Assembly: GCA_015068125.1 (NCBI GenBank)
Contig: SVLD01000004.1
Span: 1-64,000, forward strand
Length of the DNA stretch: 64,000 bases
Reading direction: 5' to 3'
Origin: Oscillospiraceae bacterium
GTDB taxonomy: Bacteria; Bacillota; Clostridia; Oscillospirales; Oscillospiraceae
Shown: positions 32,722 to 41,102 of the stretch, one piece after another
Numbering within the stretch: position 1 is the stretch's first letter
Layout of the letters: the number at the start of each line of letters is the position of its first letter
Program-made: the position numbers and the translations under genes
Notes under the pieces: model-generated
Databases searched by the model: none
What the model saw: only the letters and a program-made list of their open reading frames with translations
Told to the model about the DNA's origin: nothing

Positions 32722-34461
32722 ATGAGGTTGCCTAAGCTTTTAAGGTGTTTGCTGTTACTGGGAGGCATGTTGATGCTGGCCGGCTGTCAAAATACAGAGA
32801 TTACGGAAACCACACCTCCCGAGGTGGAGTATCTGACCATTGCGGAGAATAAGTCTACCGAGTACAAGCTGGTTTTTCTTGTAGGCGACAAGTCCCTGCA
32901 AGGCGATTTTTCCACAGACCTGCTGATCAAGACCGGCGCTAAATTCGAGGTCGTCACTGAAGAAAACGCTGGCGAGAAAGCCATCTATATCGGCACGGCC
33001 CAGCAGCTGGGCGGTAAGGGCGGTGTCAGTGCCGACCTTGCCTACACGACTTATGAAATTAAAGTGGACAATGGGAATATTTATATCGCTATGGCGGAGG
33101 AGTCCCTTGTCGAGGATGTAATGGAAAGCTTCAAAAATTCCATTGTAAAGACCGCCGATGGGGTCTTTGGAATTGATCAGAATATTTCGGGCATAAGGAA
33201 TACGGTAAACATCACCGAAACGGTTCCCGTGTTTGAAACTGCCAGTGGCAAACGGCGGGAGCTGTATGCGGCCGGTGGCGGAAATTATCAGATTACCTAC
33301 CAGGCGTTGAGCCTGAGCACTGCTGACCAAGAGGTGGCGGCTTACGAACAGCGGCTGGTGGATGCGGGCTACACCCTTCACCAAACCAATGAGATCAATC
33401 AAAGTCGATTCTTTACCTATACCAAGGGCGACACCATGATCCATTGTAACTACTTCAAAGTCATGAAGGAGTTTCGCATCATTTATGGCCCCAAGGGCTA
33501 TCTCGGCAGCCAGACACCCACCACCGATTACGAAAACAAGGTAACGCCCTCTATCTCTATTGTTGGCGCTACGGACAGTGTGCTGTGTATGGTCTATCAG
33601 GCGCCTGACGGAAGCTTCGTAATCATTGACGGCGGCTACGGCGTGGATAAAACCTACAGCTGGACCCTCAACACAGGTACCAAGGACGAAATGACCTACA
33701 CCATCAAGCGTAACATTGATCAGGATATGGCCAGCCTTTGGGCACTGTTGGAAAGCAAGACTCCGGCTGGGCAGAAGCCACAGGTCACATGGATGATGAC
33801 CCACGGTGATCCGGATCATATCTGCCTGCCGCCCGTCTTCATGAAGAAATATCAGGATAAATTTGACCTGAATCTGGTAGTTTATAATTTCCCGATTGTT
33901 GCCAATGTAGGTCTGGAAAATGGCGAGGGAGCGAATGTTTATCAGGGATACATCGATAACTTTATCACCGCTGCAAAGACCTATTTCCCTAATGCCAACC
34001 ACCTGTTCTTCCATACCGGTCAGAAGCTGTATCTGCCCGGAACAGAGATCGAATTTCTCTTTACGGCAGAAGATAACTGGCCCAACAAGATGCCTTGGAT
34101 GAACGATACCTGCGCTGTCTGGCGGATCACCTCCGAGGGTAAGTCCATCATGATTCTGGGCGACGCCGGTGGCGGCAGACTCAATCAGATGGTTGGCTGT
34201 TTTGGTGATTATCTGAAGAGCGACATTCTGCAGCTCAGTCACCACGGCTCAAATGGCGGCACCCTGCCGTTTTATCGGGCGGTAGAACCCACGGTGGCAC
34301 TCTGGGCCTGTGAGGATATGCGATTCCTGTACGACCGCCAGCGACTTGGTACAAAGCCGGGATTTGAGTACAATTTATACATCCGGGAAACGGTGAAATA
34401 TCACTACGCCGGCTCCTATACGCATACAATTTTGCTGCCCTCCCTGCAGGAGGAAAAGTAA
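32722..34461 (+). CDS. lipoprotein with ComEC-type metallo-hydrolase domain (2 of 3)
   Basis: A 579-residue paralogue of the preceding gene, the same length and domain order: lipobox LMLAGC near residue 20, the GH20/GH67-N-like domain (AIYIGTAQQLGGKGG), then the MBL domain with MMTHGDPDHICLP near 363, ILGDAGGGRLNQ near 484 and LSHHGSNGGT near 511. The first metal motif reads HGDPDH rather than HADPDH, still with both Asp and both His. Where gene 1 has TGDCETGLNN this has LGDAGGGRLN, so the second Asp site keeps its Asp but has lost the following acid. Activity may differ from gene 1. ATG 32722 follows TTGGAGG. Confidence 0.73.
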   Translation: MRLPKLLRCLLLLGGMLMLAGCQNTEITETTPPEVEYLTIAENKSTEYKLVFLVGDKSLQGDFSTDLLIKTGAKFEVVTEENAGEKAIYIGTAQQLGGKGGVSADLAYTTYEIKVDNGNIYIAMAEESLVEDVMESFKNSIVKTADGVFGIDQNISGIRNTVNITETVPVFETASGKRRELYAAGGGNYQITYQALSLSTADQEVAAYEQRLVDAGYTLHQTNEINQSRFFTYTKGDTMIHCNYFKVMKEFRIIYGPKGYLGSQTPTTDYENKVTPSISIVGATDSVLCMVYQAPDGSFVIIDGGYGVDKTYSWTLNTGTKDEMTYTIKRNIDQDMASLWALLESKTPAGQKPQVTWMMTHGDPDHICLPPVFMKKYQDKFDLNLVVYNFPIVANVGLENGEGANVYQGYIDNFITAAKTYFPNANHLFFHTGQKLYLPGTEIEFLFTAEDNWPNKMPWMNDTCAVWRITSEGKSIMILGDAGGGRLNQMVGCFGDYLKSDILQLSHHGSNGGTLPFYRAVEPTVALWACEDMRFLYDRQRLGTKPGFEYNLYIRETVKYHYAGSYTHTILLPSLQEEK

Positions 34462-34469
34462 CTTACAAT

Positions 34470-34500
34470 CCGAGAGCAGCGTATCTTGCGCTGCTCTCGG
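34470..34500 (+). promoter_or_regulatory. intercistronic hairpin 2
   Basis: CCGAGAGCAGCG (34470-34481) pairs with CGCTGCTCTCGG (34489-34500), a 12-base stem sharing the core GAGCAGCG with hairpin 1. It separates the second and third hydrolase genes. Confidence 0.6.
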
Positions 34501-34531
34501 CGGAAGTTTTATCGGAAAAGGGGATTTGACT

Positions 34532-35776
34532 ATGTTTCAAACCGAAAGCGGTCAGCGGCTGCTGACCCACGATTGCGGATGCAATAATTTTCAGATAACC
34601 TATCAATCTATGGATCCGGTCAAGGCACCGGAAGAAATTGCGGCCTATGAGGCCCGCCTGGCAGCCAAGGGCTATGCACTCTGCCGGGAAAATAACATTG
34701 AAAATAACCGCTTCTTCACTTATGTGAAGGACGAGAATATGGTTCATTGCAACTACTTTGCGGCTATGAACGAATTTCGGATCGTTTATGGCCCGAGAAC
34801 CTATCTGGGCCCCGATGCCCCTGTGGAAGGATATCCCCGGCTAGTTACCCCTTCCGTGTCCATCATCGGTATGACGGATGATGTGCTGTGCATGGTGGTG
34901 CAGCTGGCGGATGGCAGTTTTGTCATTATCGACGGCGGCTGGAGTCATGATGCCCAGCTTTCCAGGACCATGAATAAAGGGCAGGAAAACGAAATGGTGG
35001 TCAATTACACCCGGGATGCCGCGGCGGATATGGAGAGCCTGTGGAATTTCCTCCGGGATAACACCCCCGGCGGCGGAAAGCCCCAGGTCACCTGGATGAT
35101 CACCCACGCCGACCCCGACCATATCAACCTGCCCAACGGCTTTATCCGGGCTTATTCTGACAAATTTGACCTGCTTACGGTCTGCTATAATTTCCCCAAT
35201 ATGTTCAACATCGGCCTGGGCGAAAGCGCCGGTTCTACCAATATTCCTGCCCATTTTGCCAATTATGCCGCAGGTTTTATCAATGCAGTGCGCACCCATT
35301 TCCCTCAGGCAAAGCATTTTATCTACCACACCGGCCAGAAGCTGTATCTGCCGGGCTGCGAGATCGAGTTTTTGCTGTCTCCTGAGGACTACTGGCCCAA
35401 CCCCATGCCCTGGATGAATCACACCTCCGGTGTGTGGCGGTTCACCATTGCGGGCAAGACCATCCTGATTCCCGGAGATGCGGAAATCGGTCTGAACAAC
35501 CAGATGGTGAAGCTCTACGGCGACTACCTCAAGAGCGATATTTTCCAGCCCAACCACCACGGCGCCAACGGCGGCACCCTGGAATTTTACCAGAAGGTCA
35601 GCCCCTCGGTGTGCTTCTGGGGTTGCCAGCAGTACCGCCTGGATTACGATGACCGGCACAACGGCCGTCGCCCCGGTTACGAGTTCAACGGCTTCCTGCG
35701 GCAGACCGCAAAACTCCATTTTTCCAATACCGAGACCCATACGGTCCTGATACCCACTCTGGAGGAGAAAAAATAA
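34532..35776 (+). CDS. cytoplasmic ComEC-type metallo-hydrolase (3 of 3)
   Basis: This 414-residue paralogue lacks both the lipoprotein signal and the GH20/GH67-N-like domain, beginning where its neighbours begin their shared second region (NFQITYQSMD against NYQITYQALN). The MBL motifs are complete: MITHADPDHINLP near residue 189, IPGDAEIGLNN near 318 and NHHGANGGT near 346. ATG 34532 follows AAAAGGGGA; an upstream TTG at 34526 lacks the right spacing. It would act on the inside of the cell on material that its two sisters process outside. It probably arose by duplication with loss of the N-terminus. Confidence 0.75.
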   Translation: MFQTESGQRLLTHDCGCNNFQITYQSMDPVKAPEEIAAYEARLAAKGYALCRENNIENNRFFTYVKDENMVHCNYFAAMNEFRIVYGPRTYLGPDAPVEGYPRLVTPSVSIIGMTDDVLCMVVQLADGSFVIIDGGWSHDAQLSRTMNKGQENEMVVNYTRDAAADMESLWNFLRDNTPGGGKPQVTWMITHADPDHINLPNGFIRAYSDKFDLLTVCYNFPNMFNIGLGESAGSTNIPAHFANYAAGFINAVRTHFPQAKHFIYHTGQKLYLPGCEIEFLLSPEDYWPNPMPWMNHTSGVWRFTIAGKTILIPGDAEIGLNNQMVKLYGDYLKSDIFQPNHHGANGGTLEFYQKVSPSVCFWGCQQYRLDYDDRHNGRRPGYEFNGFLRQTAKLHFSNTETHTVLIPTLEEKK

Positions 35777-35798
35777 CGCCTGCAAGGCATTTCTGCTG

Positions 35799-35827
35799 TT
35801 GACTACCGCGGCAAGGATTGGTACAAT
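35799..35827 (+). promoter_or_regulatory. promoter of the deacetylase-to-glycosidase operon
   Basis: TTGACT (35799-35804), 17 bases, TACAAT (35822-35827), 55 bases before the ATG at 35882. Confidence 0.68.
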
Positions 35828-35881
35828 ATAGGGTGAAGGAATGGAAAATTCCCCCAGTATTTTTGTAACAGGGAGGTTCCT

Positions 35882-36718
35882 ATGGCAAGTATATTTATGC
35901 GCTTTCCCGGCGGCAGGGTCAAGACTGTGACCTTGAGCTATGATGACAATGTGGAAGCGGATGTGCGCCTGGTGTCCATCATGAAAAAGCACGGTTTAAA
36001 GGGCACCTTTAATATCAACAGCGGTCAGTATCCTCCGGAGGATTCTGTGGGCAGTATGGGCTGCGGCCATCGCCGGCTGACGCTGAAGCAGTCTACGGAA
36101 TTACATAAGGACAGCGGCATGGAGATCGCCTGCCACGGCGTGACCCATCCTTTCCTGGATCATCTTCCGCCCAGCGTTTGTGTGCAGGAAGTACTGCAGG
36201 ACAGACTGAATCTGGAAAAAATCTACGGAACCTTTGTCCGTGGCCTTGCCTATCCCTTTGGCACCACCAACGATGATGTGGTGGCGGCTCTGAAGGCCTG
36301 CGGCATCGTCTATGCCAGAACCGTCGTGTCTACGGAAAAATTCGATATGCCTTCGGATTGGCTCCGGCTGCCCGGCACCTGCCACCATGCAAACCCCAAG
36401 CTCATGAAGCTGGCTCAGCGTTTTGTGGAGGACAAGCGGAACTGGACACCCATGATGTTCTATCTCTGGGGACACAGCTACGAATTTGACGACAACGACA
36501 ACTGGCATATCATCGAGGAATTTGCTGAATACATCGGCGGCCGGGAGGATATCTGGTACGCTACCAATATCGAGATTTACGACTATGTTGCTGCCTGGAA
36601 GCAGCTGGTATTCAGCGCCGACGGCACCAAAGCATACAACCCCACCAATACGGAACTGTTTGTTAAAACGGGTAACGGTCTATTTAGCATCCAACCCGGT
36701 GAAACCAAAAATATTTAA
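35882..36718 (+). CDS. polysaccharide deacetylase family protein
   Basis: This 278-residue protein belongs to the NodB-homology (carbohydrate esterase 4) family, which removes acetyl groups from glycans with a bound metal. Visible: metal/catalytic SYDDN at residues 19-23 (Asp-Asp), HGLKGTFNINSG near 37, the His pair CHGVTHPFLD near 82 and a later LWGHSYEFDDND. There is no signal peptide, so it acts in the cytoplasm, unlike peptidoglycan deacetylases. That fits removal of acetyl groups from imported oligosaccharides before hydrolysis. It opens a long plus-strand operon. Confidence 0.85.
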   Translation: MASIFMRFPGGRVKTVTLSYDDNVEADVRLVSIMKKHGLKGTFNINSGQYPPEDSVGSMGCGHRRLTLKQSTELHKDSGMEIACHGVTHPFLDHLPPSVCVQEVLQDRLNLEKIYGTFVRGLAYPFGTTNDDVVAALKACGIVYARTVVSTEKFDMPSDWLRLPGTCHHANPKLMKLAQRFVEDKRNWTPMMFYLWGHSYEFDDNDNWHIIEEFAEYIGGREDIWYATNIEIYDYVAAWKQLVFSADGTKAYNPTNTELFVKTGNGLFSIQPGETKNI

Positions 36719-36738
36719 GCAGAATGGAGAATATTATC

Positions 36739-37503
36739 ATGAACAAGTACGAAAGACTGGCCACCAAGCTGGCCAACAGAGAAAAAGTCATCGGCACTAC
36801 CATGTCTATCCTCAACAGCCCCCTGCTGCTGGAGCAGATGAACCGGGAAGATCTGGACTTCGTTCTGCTGGACGGCGAGCATGGTGTGTTCAATACCGAA
36901 AATTCCATCCCCATGTTCCAGGTTGCCCGACTGATGGGCCTGCCCATTTTCTACCGGGTGCAGGATACCAAGTATCACCTCATCGCCAAGACCGTGGACA
37001 TGGGCGCTGACGGCATCATGATCCCCAGAACCGAAACCCTGGAGCAGCTGAGAGCTGCTGTGGATGCTCTGCTGTTCTATCCTGCCGGCCGTAAGGGCTG
37101 CGGCGGTTACGGTCAGCAGCGTGCCGGCGAGACCTTCGAAGACTTCGGCAAGACCCGCTTCCTGATGCCCCAGATCGAGTCCCAGGAGGGCATCGACCTG
37201 CTGCCCAAGATGCTGGAAACTTACGGTGAGTACATCAGCGCCGTCATGATCGGCCCCTACGACCTGTCTGTTATGCTGGGTACCCCCAAGCAGATCGGCA
37301 CTCCCGTCATGATGGAGGCGATTCAGAAGATTTTTGATATCAGCAACAGCTACGGCAAGTCCTGCGGCATCTTCTGCGACAACGAAGTGCTGGCACAGAA
37401 GTACCGCGACATGGGCTGCAACGTGCTGTGGACTGCTACCGATAAGGACTTCTTCCTGAAGGGCTATCGGGAAGAGATGGATGTCCTGGCCAACATCAAG
37501 TAA
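36739..37503 (+). CDS. HpcH/HpaI family class II aldolase
   Basis: This 254-residue metal-dependent pyruvate aldolase of the HpcH/HpaI family cleaves 2-keto-3-deoxy acids to pyruvate plus an aldehyde; relatives include RhmA (2-keto-3-deoxyrhamnonate) and GarL (glucarate route). Motifs: LDFVLLDGEHG near residue 38, GADGIMIPRTET near 94, GRKGCGGYGQQRAG near 115, PQIESQEGIDLLP near 140 and the metal site IGPYDLSVMLG near 171. ATG 36739 is chosen with GGAGA 8 bases upstream over ATG 36724. Its gap to the following dehydrogenase is 24 bases, so the operon continues. Confidence 0.88.
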   Translation: MNKYERLATKLANREKVIGTTMSILNSPLLLEQMNREDLDFVLLDGEHGVFNTENSIPMFQVARLMGLPIFYRVQDTKYHLIAKTVDMGADGIMIPRTETLEQLRAAVDALLFYPAGRKGCGGYGQQRAGETFEDFGKTRFLMPQIESQEGIDLLPKMLETYGEYISAVMIGPYDLSVMLGTPKQIGTPVMMEAIQKIFDISNSYGKSCGIFCDNEVLAQKYRDMGCNVLWTATDKDFFLKGYREEMDVLANIK

Positions 37504-37527
37504 TCATCAGGAAGAGAGGAATGTACT

Positions 37528-38487
37528 ATGAAAATTGTTATTTTGGACCATCCCCGGGAAAATCCCGGCGAAATCGACTGGAGCGAATTTGACAAGTATG
37601 GCGAAGTGACCCGCTATGCAAGAACCATGCCCGAGCAGGTCGTGGAGCGCATCGGCGATGCCGAGGTCGTGTTCCTGAACAAGACCGTCGTTACCAGAGA
37701 AGACCTGGAAAAGTGCCCCAATGTGAAGTTCATCAGCGTCATCGCCACCGGCTACAACACTGTGGACTTCAAGGCTGCTGCTGAGATGGGCATTCCCGTT
37801 GCCAATGTGCCCTCCTACGGTACTGAGGGTATCGGTCAGCACGCTGTCGCTCTGCTGCTGGAGATCACCAACCATGTCGCTCACCACGATGCCGAAGTGC
37901 GCAAGGGCAGAAAGAACGGCCCCGGCGACTGGTGTTTCTGGGATTACCCCAGCATTGAGCTGGAAAACAAGGTCATGGGCATTATTGGTCTGGGCCGGAT
38001 CGGCCAGATCACTTCCCGGGTTGCTCAGGCCTTCGGCATGAAGGTTCTGGCGTACGATCAGTACCAGAATCCCAACCTGGTTAACGACAACTGCCACTAC
38101 GCTGACCTGGATACTGTGCTTTCCAACGCTGATGTGATCGCTCTGCACTGCCCCCTGTTCGCAGAAACTGAGAACATGATCAACAAGGACACCATCGCCA
38201 AGATGAAGGACGGCGTTATCATCATCAATAACAGCCGCGGCGCTCTGGTTGTGGAAGAGGATCTGGCTGAGGCTCTGAAGTCCGGCAAGGTTTACGCCGC
38301 CGGTCTGGATGCTGTCCGGGATGAGCCCATCGCCATGGACAATCCTTTGCTGAGCTGCCCCAACGTGTTCTTTACCCCCCACATCAGCTGGTCTGCCCTG
38401 GAAGGCAGACAGCGTCTGGTAAGCTACTCCCTGGATAACCTGAAGGCCTATCTGGCCGGCAACCCCACTAATGTGGTCAATATGTAA
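37528..38487 (+). CDS. D-isomer-specific 2-hydroxyacid dehydrogenase
   Basis: This 319-residue NAD(P)-dependent dehydrogenase has the Rossmann motif IIGLGRIGQITSRV near residue 151 and the catalytic triad Arg (NNSRGALV near 230), Glu (RDEP near 266) and His (PHISWSA near 287). The family reduces 2-keto acids to D-2-hydroxy acids or the reverse (glycerate, hydroxypyruvate, lactate). After a pyruvate-producing aldolase it may reduce glyoxylate, hydroxypyruvate or a related 2-oxo acid. Twelve bases separate it from the aldo-keto reductase. Confidence 0.9.
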   Translation: MKIVILDHPRENPGEIDWSEFDKYGEVTRYARTMPEQVVERIGDAEVVFLNKTVVTREDLEKCPNVKFISVIATGYNTVDFKAAAEMGIPVANVPSYGTEGIGQHAVALLLEITNHVAHHDAEVRKGRKNGPGDWCFWDYPSIELENKVMGIIGLGRIGQITSRVAQAFGMKVLAYDQYQNPNLVNDNCHYADLDTVLSNADVIALHCPLFAETENMINKDTIAKMKDGVIIINNSRGALVVEEDLAEALKSGKVYAAGLDAVRDEPIAMDNPLLSCPNVFFTPHISWSALEGRQRLVSYSLDNLKAYLAGNPTNVVNM

Positions 38488-38499
38488 GGAGAAAAGACT

Positions 38500-39495
38500 A
38501 TGAAGTATGCTAAGATCGAAGGCCTGAATAAGCAGGTTTCCAAGCTGGTGTTTGGCACCGCTACCCCCAAGCTCTTTGCCGCTGTTGCCCCCGGCGCAGG
38601 CGAAGCTGAGAAGCAGGCGGCTTTCGAGCTACTGGATCAGATCTACGCTGCCGGTGTCAACACCTTTGACTGCGCGCACCACTACGGCGAGGAGATCACC
38701 GGCATGTGGATGGACGAGCGCGGCATCCGTGACAACTGCGTTGTCATCACCAAGTGCGCCCACCCCAACCAGTGGAGAGCCCGCGTTACCGACTTTGATA
38801 TGCTGTCCGACGCTCACGACTCCCTGGCGAAATTGAACACCGACTGCATCGATATCTATATGCTCCACCGTGACGACCAGAATGCCGACATCGGCATGAT
38901 CGTCGAGACTATGAACCGCCTGTACAACGAGGGCAAGGTCAAGGTCTTCGGCGGCTCCAACTGGACCCACCAGCGTATCGAGCAGGCCAATGAGTACGCC
39001 GCCAAGCACGGCCTGGAGCCCTTCCGTGTTTCCAGCCCCAACTTCGGCCTGGCTGAGCAGGTTACCGACCCCTGGCGCTGCGACGCTAAGTTCAGCGATC
39101 CCTGCGTGACCATCTCCGGTCCCGAAAATGCCGACGCAAGAGCTTGGTACGCTAAGAACAATATGCCCGTGTTTGCCTATTCCAGCCTGGCAAGAGGCTT
39201 CTTCTCCGGCGCTTTCAAGAGCAGCAACCCCGAGGACGCCAAGAAGATCATGGACGAGCCCGGTATCATCGGCTACTACTGCGACAGCAACATCGAGCGT
39301 CTGAGAAGATGCGAAGAGATCGCTGCCAAGAAGGGTATCACCGTTGCGCAGGCTGCTATGGCTTGGATCTATAACCAGAAGTTCGAGGTCTTTGCTCTGT
39401 CCAGCCCTGTGACCCAGGATCAGATCGACCAGAACATTGCTGCCATTAACATTGAGCTGACCGACGAAGAAGTTGCCTGGCTGAACCTGCAGTAA
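38500..39495 (+). CDS. aldo/keto reductase
   Basis: This 331-residue AKR has the usual barrel motifs: VFGTATPKL near residue 16, the catalytic Asp and Tyr in FDCAHHYGEE near 59, the catalytic Lys in VVITKCAHP near 85 and the C-terminal NADPH-binding SSPVTQDQID. The family reduces aldehydes with NADPH, or oxidises aldoses in reverse. In this operon, downstream of an aldolase, reduction of the aldehyde product is likely. AGGAG precedes the ATG. Confidence 0.9.
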   Translation: MKYAKIEGLNKQVSKLVFGTATPKLFAAVAPGAGEAEKQAAFELLDQIYAAGVNTFDCAHHYGEEITGMWMDERGIRDNCVVITKCAHPNQWRARVTDFDMLSDAHDSLAKLNTDCIDIYMLHRDDQNADIGMIVETMNRLYNEGKVKVFGGSNWTHQRIEQANEYAAKHGLEPFRVSSPNFGLAEQVTDPWRCDAKFSDPCVTISGPENADARAWYAKNNMPVFAYSSLARGFFSGAFKSSNPEDAKKIMDEPGIIGYYCDSNIERLRRCEEIAAKKGITVAQAAMAWIYNQKFEVFALSSPVTQDQIDQNIAAINIELTDEEVAWLNLQ

Positions 39496-39507
39496 GGAGA
39501 ATTACTT

Positions 39508-40311
39508 ATGGCTGTAAAACCCTGGAAGGGCGCGTTCCCTCCGTTCCGTATGTTTGGCAACCTGTACTTTGTGGGTACAGAGCCTGCATCTACCCATATC
39601 GTGGATACCGGTGAAGGCCTGATCATGTTCGACAGCGGTTATCAGCATTCCCTGTACCTGGTCATTGACGGTATGCACCGCCTGGGCCTGGATCCCAAGG
39701 ACCTGAAGTATATTTTCCACACCCACGGTCATATCGACCACCTGGGCGGCACCAGAGCGCTGATTGAGCTCACCGGGGCCAAGACCGTTCTGGGTCTGGC
39801 AGATCGGGACTATGCCAACGGCAAGCTGGATCTGACCTATGCCAAGGAACTGGGTATGGAGTATACCGAAGTCTTTGAGCCGGATGTTCTGTGGGAGGGC
39901 GGCGAAAGCCTGACCATTGGCAATACCACTGTTCAGTGCGTTGCTACCCCTGGCCATACCCCCGGCGCCCTGTCTTATTTCTTCAACGTCACCGACGGTG
40001 AAAAAACCTACCGGGCAGGCTTGCATGGCGGCATGGGCATCAACACCATGTGCCGCAGCTTCCTGGAAAAATACGATCTGCCTTTCTCCCTCCGGGAGGA
40101 TTTCAAAAAGGCCATGGATCGGCTGCAGCAGGAAAAGGTGGATATTTTTTTGGGTAACCACATGCAGCACAACCACACCCCTGAGCGCTACAAGCTGCTG
40201 ATGGCAGGGGATAAGGAAGCCTTTGTCCATCCTGAGGACTGGGCTGACTACGCCGTCTGGGCAAAAAACAATCTGATCCAGATGGAAGAGAAAGAGAATA
40301 AACAGCAATAA
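39508..40311 (+). CDS. metallo-beta-lactamase fold hydrolase
   Basis: This 267-residue MBL protein has the complete motif FHTHGHIDHLGG near residue 70, the second ligand site ATPGHTPGALS near 149 and a late LGNHMQHN near 213. It is cytoplasmic and translationally close (12 bases) to the reductase. It is not a close relative of the MBL genes at 13123 or 30902-35776. A lactonase or acyl hydrolase role in sugar-acid breakdown is possible; the substrate cannot be read. Confidence 0.83.
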   Translation: MAVKPWKGAFPPFRMFGNLYFVGTEPASTHIVDTGEGLIMFDSGYQHSLYLVIDGMHRLGLDPKDLKYIFHTHGHIDHLGGTRALIELTGAKTVLGLADRDYANGKLDLTYAKELGMEYTEVFEPDVLWEGGESLTIGNTTVQCVATPGHTPGALSYFFNVTDGEKTYRAGLHGGMGINTMCRSFLEKYDLPFSLREDFKKAMDRLQQEKVDIFLGNHMQHNHTPERYKLLMAGDKEAFVHPEDWADYAVWAKNNLIQMEEKENKQQ

Positions 40312-40321
40312 AAAATCGGAA

Positions 40322-40356
40322 CGGAGGCTGCCGGGGGAGATCCCGGCTGACCTCCG
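40322..40356 (+). promoter_or_regulatory. intergenic hairpin before the YesL-like gene
   Basis: CGGAGG (40322-40327) and GCCGGG (40330-40335) pair with CCCGGC (40342-40347) and CCTCCG (40351-40356). It has an internal loop and no T-run; an operon processing site or a factor-dependent terminator. Confidence 0.5.
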
Positions 40357-40389
40357 ATTCCGGGTTTACGAAGAACAAAGAGGATTACT

Positions 40390-41073
40390 ATGGATTTTAT
40401 TTCCGGCCGCGGCGCCAAATTTTACGAATTTTGCACTAAGATGTATGAGCTGATGTGGCTGAATGTTCTGGTGTTTGTCACTAGCCTGCCCATTGTTACT
40501 ATCGGTGCATCCTTTTCCGCCATGCACTATGTCCTGGTGAAGATTTACCGGGATGAGGAAGAGAAGATCACCAAGGATTTTTTTAAGTCCTTCGGCAAGA
40601 ATTTTCTGCAGGCGACTTTGATTTGGTTGATCTATCTGGCGATTTTCGGCTTCCTGCTGACGCTGGATTATATAAGACGGCTGCTGCAAAATCCCACCTT
40701 GGAGTATTTGAAGCTGCTGGTGCCGGTGCTGGCTTTTATCGCGATATTGAGCCTGTGCTGGGTGTTCGTTCTGCAATCCCGATATAAGCTGAGCATAAAA
40801 GATATTTTCGCGTTTTCCTTTACCCGCATTATCGCATTCCCCATTCGTACCATCTTCATGGCGCTGACCCTGATTTTGCCTGTGGTATTTGTTTGTATCG
40901 CGCCTGGCTTGGCTATTATCGCAGTGCTGTTGGGAATTTCCGTTCCCGGTATCTTAAGCACCTGCTTCTACAATAAGGCTCTGGAAGTCATGGAAGATGA
41001 CTCTGCCAAGGAACAGCCGGAAACACCTCAGGAGGAAGAACCCTCCGATGAACAGGAAGATAATCTCGAATAA
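40390..41073 (+). CDS. DUF624 / YesL-like membrane protein
   Basis: This 227-residue protein has four or five membrane segments and the DUF624 pattern (FYEFCTKMYELMWLNVLVF, then SLPIVTIGASFSAMHYVLVK near residue 36). The C-terminal tail is acidic (EEEPSDEQEDNLE). In Bacillus subtilis yesL stands in the rhamnogalacturonan (pectin) operon with an LplA/B/C-type transporter, as here; its job is unknown. This neighbour is one hint that pectin or a related polymer is the substrate. Confidence 0.8.
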   Translation: MDFISGRGAKFYEFCTKMYELMWLNVLVFVTSLPIVTIGASFSAMHYVLVKIYRDEEEKITKDFFKSFGKNFLQATLIWLIYLAIFGFLLTLDYIRRLLQNPTLEYLKLLVPVLAFIAILSLCWVFVLQSRYKLSIKDIFAFSFTRIIAFPIRTIFMALTLILPVVFVCIAPGLAIIAVLLGISVPGILSTCFYNKALEVMEDDSAKEQPETPQEEEPSDEQEDNLE

Positions 41074-41102
41074 CGAATTTACATAGTAATGAGGTAAAAA
41101 CA

